Source: Cellulomonas sp. WB94 (lineage in GTDB: Bacteria; Actinomycetota; Actinomycetes; Actinomycetales; Cellulomonadaceae). From it: DNA of 64,000 nucleotides. Both the position numbers and the translations under genes were made by a program. The stretch covers positions 124,001 through 188,000 of the forward strand of contig NZ_QEES01000002.1 in the NCBI RefSeq assembly GCF_003115775.1. Direction: 5' to 3'. Under the pieces are notes generated by a model that was given only the letters and a program-made list of their open reading frames with translations, had not been told where the DNA came from and did not search any database. Below, one piece after another: positions 7,935 to 17,337 of this stretch. Within the stretch, counting starts at the first letter, position 1; each line of letters begins with the position of its first letter.

Positions 7935-9877
7935 GTGGCCGACTCGTCGCCGCGCACGACCTTGCGCCACCACGCGCGCAGCCGGTTCGTGCCGGTGCCC
8001 TCTGCCTGGGCGGTGCCAGGCGCGGCAGCACGGAGCGTCGCGTCGTCGATCAGCGCGGGACCGAGCCCGGCACCGCGCAGGTGCCCCTGACTGGCGCCGC
8101 TCGATCCGGCGTCGTCTGCCGACGGGGCTGCGCCGTCCGTCGCCCGCGCACTCTCCACGGCGTCCTGGGATGCGGCCACGTCGCGCACCGCGGCGCGCAC
8201 GGCGTCGCCGCTGACCTCGGCCGTCCCGAGCGCGTCGAGCTGCGCGGTGTACCGCGCGGACTGGCCCGCGAGCACGGCCCGGACACGCTCCGCAAGGCGC
8301 TCGTGCGCGCGCCTCGTGAGCTGGCGCACCGCCTCGTCCCCGAACACGGCCTCGAGGAGCCGTTGGGCGAGCAGTGCCGTCCCCCCCGCGATCCCGACCT
8401 CGGCGCCCGTGAGGCCACCGGTCGAGGCGAAGACGGCCACCATGAGCGCGGCACCGATCCCGTTGACCCCGTAGGAGACGGCACGCGCCGTGGAGCGCTT
8501 GCCGGCGCCCTCCTCCTCGACGAGCGCGAGCACGTCGGACTGCCAGGCGCGGATCTGGTCGGCGACCTGCCCGCGCAGCTCGCTCGACGAGCGCGACAGG
8601 TCCAGCCCGTGGAGCAGGCCCGCACCCGACGGGTCGTTGCGCCAGACGGCGTGCGCGCGTTCGGCGGCCTCCTCGGCCGCGTCGAGGACGACCGCCTCGA
8701 GGCCGTGCCCGATGGCCGTCGCGAGCGCGGGCTCGGGAGCACGCCGACCCCGCACGGCCGCGACGAGCCGGTCGCGCGCGCGCGACACCTTCTGCTCGAC
8801 CGCCCGGATGAACTCACCGGTCCCGACGACGTCCTGCCAGCGTGCGAGCACCTCACCGCGCAGCAGCGTGCCGTCGGACGTCGCCCGCAGGACCTGGTCG
8901 GCGGCGTCGGCATATGCGGCGGTCACCGCCGCCCGCAGACGGGCGTCCGCGTGGCGCTGGTCGTCGGCGGCCGCGGCGACGGCACCCGCCCGCACGAGCA
9001 CGTCGCGCGTGACGCCGTCGCGCGTGCCGGCGATGACCGTGGCGCGGGCGGCCGGGTCGCCGCCGAGGGCCGTGAGCCAGTCGGCGACCGCGCCGACCGA
9101 CCGCTCCGGCAGCAGCCCGGCGACCGGGACGCTCTCCGGGACGAGCAGGATCGTCGCGTCATGCAGCCCGTGCGCGTCGAGCATCTGACGCAGGTGGGTC
9201 GCAACCGGGGTCACGGCGCCCGCGTCGACACGGTCGAGGACGAGCGCAAGGTGGACGCGGCGACGCTGGGCCGCCTCGAGCAGCTCCCACGGGACGGCGT
9301 CGGCGTACCGCGCCGCTGTCGTGACGAAGAGCCACAGGTCGGCAGCGCCGAGGAGCTGCGTCGCCAGGGCCCGGTTCTCCTCGACGATCGAGTCGATGTC
9401 CGGCGCGTCGAGGAGCGCGAGCCCGAGCGGCAGCGCATCCGACGCAACGAGCCGCAGCCCGGTTCGGGCGCCCGGCTCGCGGTCGGGGGCGGCGGCACCG
9501 TCGCCCTCCGTCAGGCGTGGGAGGCCGGGGAGGATGCGATCGGTGCTGAACCACCGCTCGTCGAGCGGGTGGTGGACGAGCACCGGCCAGCGCGTCGTCG
9601 GACGCAGGACACCCGCAGGGCTCACCTGGACGCCGACAAGCGAGTTGACGAGCGTCGACTTCCCCGCTCCCGTCGACCCGCCGACGACGACGAGCAGCGG
9701 CGCCGCGTCCGACCGCAGGCGCGGCAGGAGGTAGTCGTCGATCTGGTCGAGCAGCTGGGCACGGTCCACGCGGGCGCGGACCGCTGACGGCAGGTCGAGG
9801 GCCAGACGGACGTCGGCGACACGCGAGCGCAGCACCCCGAGCGTGTCGAGGGTCTCGCCGTGCCGCCGATCGTCCAC
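7931..9877 (-). CDS. Dynamin-like GTPase, first gene of pair A
   Basis: This 648-residue protein has a dynamin-type G domain. The P-loop GGSTGAGKS lies at about residues 66-74, the RPTTR switch at 92-96, the G3-like DAPDID near 158-163, and the G4-like LDRVD. A long helical stalk follows, and a hydrophobic hairpin near residues 480-525 could insert in membrane. GTG 9877 is selected because GGGGAG sits 5-6 nt upstream and the ettA stop is 11 nt away, so ettA and the GTPase pair probably form one transcript. The next gene overlaps by 4 bp. The family is established as bacterial dynamin-like; the specific job is inferred. A paralogue lies at 13938-15656. Confidence 0.85.
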   Translation of the reverse strand: MDDRRHGETLDTLGVLRSRVADVRLALDLPSAVRARVDRAQLLDQIDDYLLPRLRSDAAPLLVVVGGSTGAGKSTLVNSLVGVQVSPAGVLRPTTRWPVLVHHPLDERWFSTDRILPGLPRLTEGDGAAAPDREPGARTGLRLVASDALPLGLALLDAPDIDSIVEENRALATQLLGAADLWLFVTTAARYADAVPWELLEAAQRRRVHLALVLDRVDAGAVTPVATHLRQMLDAHGLHDATILLVPESVPVAGLLPERSVGAVADWLTALGGDPAARATVIAGTRDGVTRDVLVRAGAVAAAADDQRHADARLRAAVTAAYADAADQVLRATSDGTLLRGEVLARWQDVVGTGEFIRAVEQKVSRARDRLVAAVRGRRAPEPALATAIGHGLEAVVLDAAEEAAERAHAVWRNDPSGAGLLHGLDLSRSSSELRGQVADQIRAWQSDVLALVEEEGAGKRSTARAVSYGVNGIGAALMVAVFASTGGLTGAEVGIAGGTALLAQRLLEAVFGDEAVRQLTRRAHERLAERVRAVLAGQSARYTAQLDALGTAEVSGDAVRAAVRDVAASQDAVESARATDGAAPSADDAGSSGASQGHLRGAGLGPALIDDATLRAAAPGTAQAEGTGTNRLRAWWRKVVRGDESAT

Positions 9878-9888
9878 CGTCTCCCCGC

Positions 9889-11571
9889 TCAGTCGCGGGT
9901 CAGCTTGCGGTACGTCACCCGGTGCGGACGGGCGGCATCCGGACCGAGGCGCGCGACCTTGTTCTCCTCGTAGGAGGCAAAGTTGCCCTCGAACCAGTAC
10001 CAGCTGCCCGGGTCCTCCGCGGTGCCCTCGTACGCGAGGATGTGAGTGACCACCCGGTCGAGGAACCACCGGTCGTGAGAGACGACCACCGCACAGCCCG
10101 GGAACTCGAGCAGGGCGTTCTCGAGCGATCCGAGCGTCTCGACGTCGAGGTCGTTGGTGGGCTCGTCGAGAAGCAGCAGGTTGCCGCCCTCCTTGAGCGT
10201 CAGCGCCAGGTTCAGCCGGTTGCGCTCGCCGCCCGAGAGGATGCCGGCAGCCTTCTGCTGGTCCGGGCCCTTGAACCCGAACGCCGCGACATACGCCCGC
10301 GAGGGCATCTCGACGTTGCCGACCTTGATGTAGTCGAGGCCGTCGGAGACGACCTCCCACAGCGACTTTTTCGGGTCGATGCCGCCGCGCGACTGGTCGA
10401 CGTAGGAGATCTTGACCGTCTCACCGATCTTGAGCTCGCCACCGTCGAGCGGCTCGAGGCCGACGATGGTCTTGAACAGCGTCGTCTTGCCGACGCCGTT
10501 CGGACCGATCACGCCGACGATGCCGTTGCGCGGCAGAGTGAAGCTGAGCCCGTCGATGAGCACCCGGTCGTCGAAGCCCTTGCGCAGGTTGCTCGCCTCG
10601 AGGACGAGCCCCCCGAGCCGCGGGCCCGGCGGGATCTGGATGTCCTCGAAATCGAGCTTGCGCGTGCGGTCGGCCTCGGCCGCCATCTCCTCGTAGCGCG
10701 CGAGTCGCGACTTGGACTTGGTCTGGCGTCCCTTGGCGTTCGAGCGCACCCACGCGAGCTCCTCCGCGAGCCGCTTGGCGAGCTTCTGGTCCTTCTTGCC
10801 CTGGACCTCGAGCCGCGCCTGCTTCTTCTCGAGGTACGTCGAGTAGTTGCCCTCGTACGGGTAGAGGCGACCCCGGTCGACCTCACAGATCCACTCCGCG
10901 ACGTGGTCGAGGAAGTACCGGTCGTGGGTGACCGCGAGGATCGCGCCGTGGTAGGCCGCCAGGTGCTGCTCGAGCCACAGCACGCTCTCCGCGTCGAGGT
11001 GGTTGGTGGGCTCGTCAAGAAGCAGCAGGTCGGGCTTCTCCAGGAGAAGCTTGCACAGCGCGACGCGGCGACGCTCACCACCGGACAGGACCGACACGTC
11101 GGCGTCGGGCGGGGGGCAGCGCAGCGCGTCCATGGCCTGCTCGAGCTGCGCGTCGAGGTCCCAGGCCTCGGCTGCGTCGATGGCCTCCTGCAGGACGCCC
11201 ATCTCCTCGAGCAGCGTGTCGAAGTCGGCGTCGGGCTCGGCCATCAGCGCGGAGATCTCGTTGAAGCGGTCGATCTTGCCCTTGATCTCGGCGACGCCCT
11301 CTTCGACGTTGCCGAGGACCGTCTTGTCCTCGTTGAGCGCGGGCTCCTGCATGAGGATGCCGACCGTGTACCCCGGGCTCAGGCGCGCCTCACCGTTCGA
11401 CGGCTGCTCGAGCCCGGCCATGATCTTGAGGATCGTCGACTTGCCGGCACCGTTCGGCCCGACGACGCCGATCTTCGCGCCGGGCAGGAAGTTCAGGGTG
11501 ACGTCATCGAGGATGACCTTGTCGCCGTGCGCCTTGCGCGTCTTGTACATGGTGTAGATGAACTCAGCCAC
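9889..11571 (-). CDS. ettA: Energy-dependent translational throttle protein EttA (ABC-F)
   Basis: This ABC-F ATPase binds the ribosomal E site and gates entry into elongation according to the ATP/ADP ratio. The 560-residue soluble protein has two ABC cassettes: Walker A GPNGAGKST and GPNGVGKTT, signatures LSGGERRRV and LSGGERNRL, and two DEPTNHLD/DEPTNDLD Walker B motifs. The linker between the cassettes is Lys/Arg-rich. GTG 11571 gives the typical N terminus MAEFIYTM. Length and sequence fit EttA closely. It lies downstream of ssb (135 nt gap) and 11 nt upstream of GTPase pair A. Confidence 0.97.
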   Translation of the reverse strand: MAEFIYTMYKTRKAHGDKVILDDVTLNFLPGAKIGVVGPNGAGKSTILKIMAGLEQPSNGEARLSPGYTVGILMQEPALNEDKTVLGNVEEGVAEIKGKIDRFNEISALMAEPDADFDTLLEEMGVLQEAIDAAEAWDLDAQLEQAMDALRCPPPDADVSVLSGGERRRVALCKLLLEKPDLLLLDEPTNHLDAESVLWLEQHLAAYHGAILAVTHDRYFLDHVAEWICEVDRGRLYPYEGNYSTYLEKKQARLEVQGKKDQKLAKRLAEELAWVRSNAKGRQTKSKSRLARYEEMAAEADRTRKLDFEDIQIPPGPRLGGLVLEASNLRKGFDDRVLIDGLSFTLPRNGIVGVIGPNGVGKTTLFKTIVGLEPLDGGELKIGETVKISYVDQSRGGIDPKKSLWEVVSDGLDYIKVGNVEMPSRAYVAAFGFKGPDQQKAAGILSGGERNRLNLALTLKEGGNLLLLDEPTNDLDVETLGSLENALLEFPGCAVVVSHDRWFLDRVVTHILAYEGTAEDPGSWYWFEGNFASYEENKVARLGPDAARPHRVTYRKLTRD

Positions 11572-11706
11572 TGGCTCTTCGTCCGCCTCGGTGCTCGGGG
11601 GTTGGTCGGGGTGACGCCGGCCCGGTCGACCCGGCTGCGCGCGCACATGGCGCAGCGCGAGCCGGGCGACCCGGCACGGCGAAAGTCCTGACCCCACCCT
11701 AGGCGA

Positions 11707-12270
11707 TCACCTCGCGCCGGCGAGCGAGAGCGCCTCCTCGGCCAGACGGTCGAGCGGGTCGGGCTCGGCAGTGTCGTCGCTGACTGCGTCGTCGTCGAGC
11801 GCGAGGTCGTCGAGCTCGTCCGGGGACAGGTCGGCCGGCGCCCGCTCGTCGTCACCCGCCGCGACGTCGCCTTCGGCCCCGTCGGGTCCGGTGCCGCTGC
11901 CGTGGACCGTGCGGGAGTACCGGGCCGAGCCGTAGGCGAGGTCCGGGCCGATCGCGATCGCGTCGAGCACGAGGGTCGTCCGGCTGCCGTCGGGGCCGGT
12001 CCACTCCTCGGTCGAGAGTCGCCCGTGGACGACGACGGGGTCGCCCTTGCGCAGCGACTCGGCGACGTTGCGGGCCGCGCTGCGCCAGCTCTTGACGGTG
12101 AACCACTCGGTCCGGCCGTCCGCCCACACGCCCTTGTCGCGGTCGAACCAGCGGCGCGTGCTCGCCATCCGGAACGTCGTGAACGGCGTCGCGCCGTTGG
12201 TGCCCGGGTAGTGCCGCGGCTCGGTGCCCAGCCACCCGACCAGTGTCAGGGTCAGCTCGTTGGTGCTCAT
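11707..12270 (-). CDS. ssb: Single-stranded DNA-binding protein paralogue without the acidic tip
   Basis: This is an OB-fold SSB of 187 residues. It has LTLVGWLGTEPRHY at the N terminus, FRMASTRRWFD, and EWFTVKSWRSAARNVAESL followed by KGDPVVVHGRLS, all typical of SsbA-like folds. The C-terminal third is a long acidic, disordered-looking region that ends in LAEEALSLAGAR rather than the usual D-D-I-P-F tip that recruits replication and repair proteins. It is probably a secondary SSB rather than the replicative one. ATG is preceded by GAGGAGG. It lies between the two GTPase pairs. Confidence 0.9.
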   Translation of the reverse strand: MSTNELTLTLVGWLGTEPRHYPGTNGATPFTTFRMASTRRWFDRDKGVWADGRTEWFTVKSWRSAARNVAESLRKGDPVVVHGRLSTEEWTGPDGSRTTLVLDAIAIGPDLAYGSARYSRTVHGSGTGPDGAEGDVAAGDDERAPADLSPDELDDLALDDDAVSDDTAEPDPLDRLAEEALSLAGAR

Positions 12271-12405
12271 GCGTCCTCCTCGTCGAGCGCCGGCGAGTGC
12301 CGGCTCAGGGAGGAAGCGTGGATCGCACCGTCGTCGGCGTGTCGACGGCGCCGCGCCACGGTGGAAGAGCCGAGCAGGGTGGAGGGCTGTGGGTGGCGCG
12401 GCAGG

Positions 12406-13941
12406 TCAGCGGGCGGTCACGGCGTCGGCGAGCTCGCGCACGCGACGGTGCTCGGCGAACACCTCGACCGTCGGGTCGGCGAGCAGCCGACGCGCGACGC
12501 CCTCGAGAGCGGCGCGCCCCTCGCGCAGCACACGCTCCGAGCGTCGTCGGGCCGCGGTTCGACGCGCCAGGTGCCCACCGACCGCGAGGAGCACGGCGCC
12601 CACGAGCAGCCCGCCCGCCGCCAGCCAGGCCCACGGACCGTCGTCGGTCGATCCCGACCCGCCACCGATCCGGAGGCCCAGAGCGACCGATGCCGCCGCG
12701 AGCGCGCAGCCGGACAGCACCAGTGCCGAGGCGAACAGTCCCGTGGCGAGGCGAGAACGACGTGTGGCCACCGTGACGTGCGCCAGGACGTCGTCGACCT
12801 CGCGCCGCAGCTGGTCGGCCGACGCGACGCGCCCAGCGACCGCCTCCTGCCACCGCACCGGGACCGCGCGTGTCACCGAGGCGATCCAGCCAGAGCGAGC
12901 GAGCGCAACGGTGTCGGACTGGACCAGGCCGAAAGCGGGCACGGTCCGCGCTCCCCCGCGCACGACCGCTCCGACAGCGTCGGCGATCGCGCGCAGACCG
13001 GCAGCCTCGGTCAGGAGGTCGACCACGTGGGTCACGTCGAGCCGAGCCGAGCCGGGCTCACGTCCCGCGACCTGGCTCCCGAGCAGCGTGGCCGCGTCGT
13101 TGAGCTCCGCGCCCGCCCGCTCGGCTGCCACGCTGCGCCGAGCGACCACGGCTGCGAGCCGGTCGCGGAGCTCGGGGACACCCTCGCCTGTCCGCGCCGA
13201 GGCCGTCCGGATCGCGACACCCTCGAGGCCGTCCTCGACCAGCAAGCGCGCCAGGTCGACGACGAGCTCGTCGCGGACGTCCGGACCGAGCGTGTCCACC
13301 TGGTTGAGCACGACGACCATCGACGCCTCGTGCCCGACGAGGTGACGCAGGTAGCCCGAGTGCAGGGCGTCGTCCGCGTACTTCTGCGGGTCCACGACCC
13401 AGACGAGGAGATCCGCCATCGGCACGAGGCGGTCGACGACGACGCGGTGCGCCGGCGCGATCGAGTCATGGTCCGGCAGGTCGAGCAGCACGAGCCCGCG
13501 CAGCGGCACCTCGGTCTCGCCGTCGAGCAGGCTCTCACGCTCGATGCGCCGGTCCTCAGCGACCCCGAGCCAGTCGAGCAGCGCCTCGCCGCCTTCACCC
13601 CAGACGCAGGCCGAGACCGCAGACGTGGTGGGGCGCTTCACGCCGACGTCGGCGAACTCGAGCCCGCACACCGCGTTGAACAGGCTGGACTTGCCCGATC
13701 CGGTGCCGCCGAGCAGCGCGACGATCGTGTGGTCGACGCCGAGCTCGAGACGCTCCCGCACCTGCTCGACCGATACGGCGACCCGAGCGGCGACCGTCGG
13801 GTCCAGCCGGTCTCCGCCGACAGCGAGTGCCTCCTCGACCTGCTCGACGCGTTCGGTCAGCTCACGCGTCGCCGCCCCGGCGAGATGACCGTGCACGGCC
13901 GCGAAACCCTCGCGCTCGAACGCCCTCGTCGTCTCCGTCAC
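12406..13941 (-). CDS. Membrane-anchored GTPase, second gene of dynamin-like pair B
   Basis: This 511-residue paralogue of the 6216-7934 protein has the P-loop GGTGSGKSS at about residues 78-86. It shares KRPTTSAV, LLDLPDHDS and a WVVDPQKYADDALH stretch, the last nearly identical in the paralogue. Two C-terminal transmembrane helices span roughly residues 395-420 and 435-460. GTG 13941 overlaps the upstream stop as GTGA, the same junction architecture as pair A. The close match of gene order, overlap and motifs shows that the two-gene unit was duplicated or acquired twice. The inferred role is membrane-linked GTPase activity coupled to its upstream partner. Confidence 0.84.
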   Translation of the reverse strand: MTETTRAFEREGFAAVHGHLAGAATRELTERVEQVEEALAVGGDRLDPTVAARVAVSVEQVRERLELGVDHTIVALLGGTGSGKSSLFNAVCGLEFADVGVKRPTTSAVSACVWGEGGEALLDWLGVAEDRRIERESLLDGETEVPLRGLVLLDLPDHDSIAPAHRVVVDRLVPMADLLVWVVDPQKYADDALHSGYLRHLVGHEASMVVVLNQVDTLGPDVRDELVVDLARLLVEDGLEGVAIRTASARTGEGVPELRDRLAAVVARRSVAAERAGAELNDAATLLGSQVAGREPGSARLDVTHVVDLLTEAAGLRAIADAVGAVVRGGARTVPAFGLVQSDTVALARSGWIASVTRAVPVRWQEAVAGRVASADQLRREVDDVLAHVTVATRRSRLATGLFASALVLSGCALAAASVALGLRIGGGSGSTDDGPWAWLAAGGLLVGAVLLAVGGHLARRTAARRRSERVLREGRAALEGVARRLLADPTVEVFAEHRRVRELADAVTAR

Positions 13942-15656
13942 GTCAACCCCTTCAGGACCGCGAGCCGCAGACGCAGCAGCGACGAGGCGTCCGGCGCGAG
14001 GTCGGGGTCGTCGAGCAGCTCCCCGACGGCGGCACGTTCGCGCGCGACCTCCGCGGCGCCGCGGTCCGCCAGGTCGGCGCGCAGCTCGTCGCTCGCCCGT
14101 GTCCCCGCCTCGCCGAGCAGGTCGACGAGGAGGGCTCGCGCCGGCTCCAGACCCGCTGCGGCCGCCAGCGCGACGGCGGCGAGGCCCTGGACCCCGAGAG
14201 CACGTTCCGCACGTTGAGCGCGCTTGGCCGCGCGCTTGGCCGCGCGGACGGCATGGCGACCGCGGCTGCGGACCGCGTCGTGGCTCGGCTCGAGCGCCGC
14301 CTGATGCAGCGCCTCGGTCGCGACGGCAGCCGCGGAGGCCGCCCAGGCCCGCGCCGAGGACTGCGCCGACACCGTGCGCGCCTTGGCGTCCTCCGACTCG
14401 GACCAGGCCGCGTCGAGCGAGGGTCCGCCGTCGGGTGCCCCGACGCCCCGCAGATGGGTGCGCAGCACGAGCTCCGCGCGCGCACCGGCAGCGGTGAGGT
14501 TTGCGGCAGCCGACCGGGTCAGGGCGTCGACGAGCGGGGCGAGCGCCTCGGCGCGACCGCGCCCCGCCCGACGGGACCGGTCGACGCGGCCCGACGAGCG
14601 CACGACCGTCGCGAGCGGACCGCCGGCGGCGGCGAGCTCGGCCCACCGCGCGCGGGCCGGGCCGTCGGACACGACGCCGCCGTGCACGGCGGCACGCGCA
14701 GCCTGCTCCGGGCCTTGCGTGGCGACGTCGAGCTCGGCAGCCAGCGCGACGGCGGCGTCCGCCTGCGCCTGCACCGCCTCGGCGAGCTCGTCGACCCAGG
14801 GGCGCAGCGCGGCGAGCGACCCGCGCAGGGTGCGTCCGATGACCGTCCGCGCGCGGTCGAGCCCGGCGAGCATCTGGAGCCAGCGCGTGATCGGCGCGAG
14901 GACCGCAGGCTCGAGCAGTCCCTGGTGCGGTCCGACGTCGGGCACGACGAAGAGCGGTGCGCCCTGCATGCCGTGCGCCCGCAGGCGCTCCAGCAGGTCG
15001 CCGCGGACGGTCGGGAGCGACGCCGGCGCGACCCGGTTGAGCACCATGGCGATCGATGCGCCTCGCCCCACGGCGCCCTGCAGCACCTGCCAGGGCAGCG
15101 CGTCGCCGTACCGGGCCGCCGTCGTGACGAACAGCCACAGGTCAGCGGCCTCGAGGAGGCGGTGCGCCGTGGCGCGGTTGGAGTCGAGCACCGAGTCGAG
15201 GTCGGGTGCGTCGAGCAGCGCGATCCCGCGCGGCACGCGCGCGTGCTCGACCACCTCGACGGCCTCGAGGACCGGGTGCTGGTCGAGCAGGTCGGCGTCG
15301 TCAGGATGGTGGACGAGGACCGGTCGGCGCGTCGTCGGGCGCAGGACGCCTGCGGCCGTCACCTCGGTCCCGAGCAGCGAGTTCACGATCGTCGACTTCC
15401 CGGCACCCGTGGATCCGGCGACCACGACGATCGCAGGTGCCGAGAGCTCCTCGAGCCGAGGCACGAGGTGGTCGGACAGCTGGTCGAGGAGTCGGGCGCG
15501 CGACACGCGGGCGGCCTCGACCGAGGGGATCTCGAGCGGGAAGCCTGTGCGCTCCACATCGCGACGAAGGTCGCGGACGGCGTCGAGCAAGGACATCGCG
15601 GCGAGGGGACGCGCAAGCACCCCGTCGGCGACTGAGGTCCCTGCCTGCTCGCTCAC
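13938..15656 (-). CDS. Dynamin-like GTPase, first gene of pair B
   Basis: This 572-residue dynamin-like protein has the P-loop GSTGAGKST at about residues 81-89, RPTTRRPV, the G3-like DAPDLDS, and a LLDQLSDHLVPRL segment shared with the pair A protein. The C-terminal half is Ala/Arg-rich and helical, with only a weak hydrophobic patch near residues 500-525. GTG 15656 is chosen because the minus strand carries a TATAGG box at 15661-15666 immediately upstream, consistent with a leaderless or very short-leader mRNA. The downstream partner overlaps by 4 bp. Pair B is the promoter-proximal unit of the minus-strand block. Confidence 0.82.
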   Translation of the reverse strand: MSEQAGTSVADGVLARPLAAMSLLDAVRDLRRDVERTGFPLEIPSVEAARVSRARLLDQLSDHLVPRLEELSAPAIVVVAGSTGAGKSTIVNSLLGTEVTAAGVLRPTTRRPVLVHHPDDADLLDQHPVLEAVEVVEHARVPRGIALLDAPDLDSVLDSNRATAHRLLEAADLWLFVTTAARYGDALPWQVLQGAVGRGASIAMVLNRVAPASLPTVRGDLLERLRAHGMQGAPLFVVPDVGPHQGLLEPAVLAPITRWLQMLAGLDRARTVIGRTLRGSLAALRPWVDELAEAVQAQADAAVALAAELDVATQGPEQAARAAVHGGVVSDGPARARWAELAAAGGPLATVVRSSGRVDRSRRAGRGRAEALAPLVDALTRSAAANLTAAGARAELVLRTHLRGVGAPDGGPSLDAAWSESEDAKARTVSAQSSARAWAASAAAVATEALHQAALEPSHDAVRSRGRHAVRAAKRAAKRAQRAERALGVQGLAAVALAAAAGLEPARALLVDLLGEAGTRASDELRADLADRGAAEVARERAAVGELLDDPDLAPDASSLLRLRLAVLKGLT

Positions 15657-15660
15657 GGTA

Positions 15661-15666
15661 CCTATA
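15661..15666 (-). promoter_or_regulatory. Candidate -10 box (TATAGG) for GTPase pair B
   Basis: On the minus strand TATAGG ends 4 nt before the GTG start of the pair B operon. The spacing is slightly shorter than the other leaderless boxes in this window, so transcription would begin at or close to the start codon. Confidence 0.45.
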
Positions 15667-15763
15667 GTCGCCTGACGAGGTGACCAGGACAAACGAACGC
15701 GCCGCCGGGACGAGCGCGGCCTCGCGCGGCACGGTCGGTCGACGGCTTCGAGCGCCGTCCGCG

Positions 15764-15769
15764 TACGCT
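15764..15769 (+). promoter_or_regulatory. Candidate -10 box (TACGCT) for tRNA-Arg
   Basis: TACGCT lies 17 nt before the mature 5' end of tRNA-Arg, the usual distance for a short 5' leader removed by RNase P. I see no convincing -35 element. Confidence 0.45.
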
Positions 15770-15786
15770 CGTCCATGGCAGTGCCA

Positions 15787-16543
<757 letters not shown>

Positions 16544-16706
16544 GTCGTCCCCCTCGTCCCTGCGCTCGTCCCGACCGGAACGGTTGGCGTCAAGCGGCAC
16601 AAAAAGGTCGTGACCGCACCACGACCACGGTGGTTCCCTGGATCTACCGCGGTGACCTCCCGGGCCCGGCCAGGCCCATCCAGACCGTACGACGGAGACC
16701 ACCACC

Positions 16707-16922
16707 ATGCATCCCACCAGCATCTTCGACCTCGTCCTGCGCGACCACGAGCGTCGCCTCGCCGAGGCTTCGGTCGAGCGCGAGCACTCTCGTACGTCGA
16801 GCCGGTCCGATGAGCTCCGCGCCGCTCGATCACGCGCGGTGCCGAATGCCGGGCGCCCGCCAGATCCCGCCCTGCTGTATGCCAGCCTGCTCCGGTCGAC
16901 CCTGGGCGTCACCGCGCGGTGA
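16707..16922 (+). CDS. Small hypothetical protein (71 aa)
   Basis: I do not recognise this protein as a named family. It begins MHPTSIFDLVLRDHERRLAE, a style seen in small actinobacterial proteins of unknown role, and is charged and probably helical in its first half. GGAGA lies about 8 nt before the ATG. A strong 17-bp stem-loop follows 16 bp after the stop, which supports transcription of a discrete small gene. G+C at third codon positions is high in the first half and weaker later, so the call is moderate. Confidence 0.5.
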   Translation: MHPTSIFDLVLRDHERRLAEASVEREHSRTSSRSDELRAARSRAVPNAGRPPDPALLYASLLRSTLGVTAR

Positions 16923-16938
16923 CGCCGCTTGGCCCGGC

Positions 16939-16982
16939 GGGAGGGGTGCGGGTCGTCCATCAGGGCGACCCGCACCCCTCCC
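16939..16982 (+). terminator. Perfect 17-bp stem-loop terminator
   Basis: The arms at 16939-16955 and 16966-16982 are perfect inverted repeats (GGGAGGGGTGCGGGTCG and its complement) separated by a 10-nt loop. No T-run follows, as is common in actinobacteria. It follows the small gene ending at 16922. Confidence 0.75.
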
Positions 16983-17043
16983 CTGACATCCCGTGGAAGC
17001 ATGACGGGATGTACGCGAACGCGCCCCGGGCACCCCGCCGCTG

Positions 17044-17328
17044 ATGGGGCGCCACGGCACTGCGCCCGCAGCGGGCACACCCGCTCCCCCGCCCGGCCGG
17101 CTGGCGCGCCTGCGTGCCCGGCTCCCCACGGTGATCGAGCGGGTCGCCCTCGCGGCCGGCGCGGCGGCGTCCACGACGCTCGTGCTGGCCTGGGCCGGGG
17201 TCCGGTGGCGGACCGCCGTCGTCGCGGGGGCGGTCGCCGGGCTGCTCGTGCTCGTTGCCGCCGGTGTCGCCGCGACGGTGCCTGCCCCGCACGAGAGTCC
17301 CGCCCGAGAGACCCGCACGGGACCGTAG
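17044..17328 (+). CDS. Small two-helix membrane protein (94 aa), unknown function
   Basis: I do not recognise this protein. A Pro/Ala-rich N terminus is followed by RLARLRARLPTVIERV and two hydrophobic helices (residues about 36-53 and 57-79), then a short polar tail. It is predicted to sit in the cytoplasmic membrane. The coding sequence ends 9 nt before the oligoribonuclease start, and the orn -10 box overlaps its stop. A short out-of-frame reading frame (17009-17044) ends in TGATG at its start codon; whether it is translated is unknown. Confidence 0.55.
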   Translation: MGRHGTAPAAGTPAPPPGRLARLRARLPTVIERVALAAGAAASTTLVLAWAGVRWRTAVVAGAVAGLLVLVAAGVAATVPAPHESPARETRTGP

Positions 17329-17331
17329 GCT
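17326..17331 (+). promoter_or_regulatory. Leaderless-type -10 box (TAGGCT) for orn
   Basis: TAGGCT is followed by 6 nt and then the GTG start of orn, so the mRNA would start at the first codon. The same hexamer and spacing recur upstream of rph and murI. Confidence 0.65.
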
Positions 17332-17337
17332 GGCACC

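Noticed and set aside
9922-11691. Long plus-strand frame opposite ettA (589 codons)
   Set aside because: It is the antisense shadow of a high-GC gene; the composition is Arg/Val/Asp-rich with no motif.
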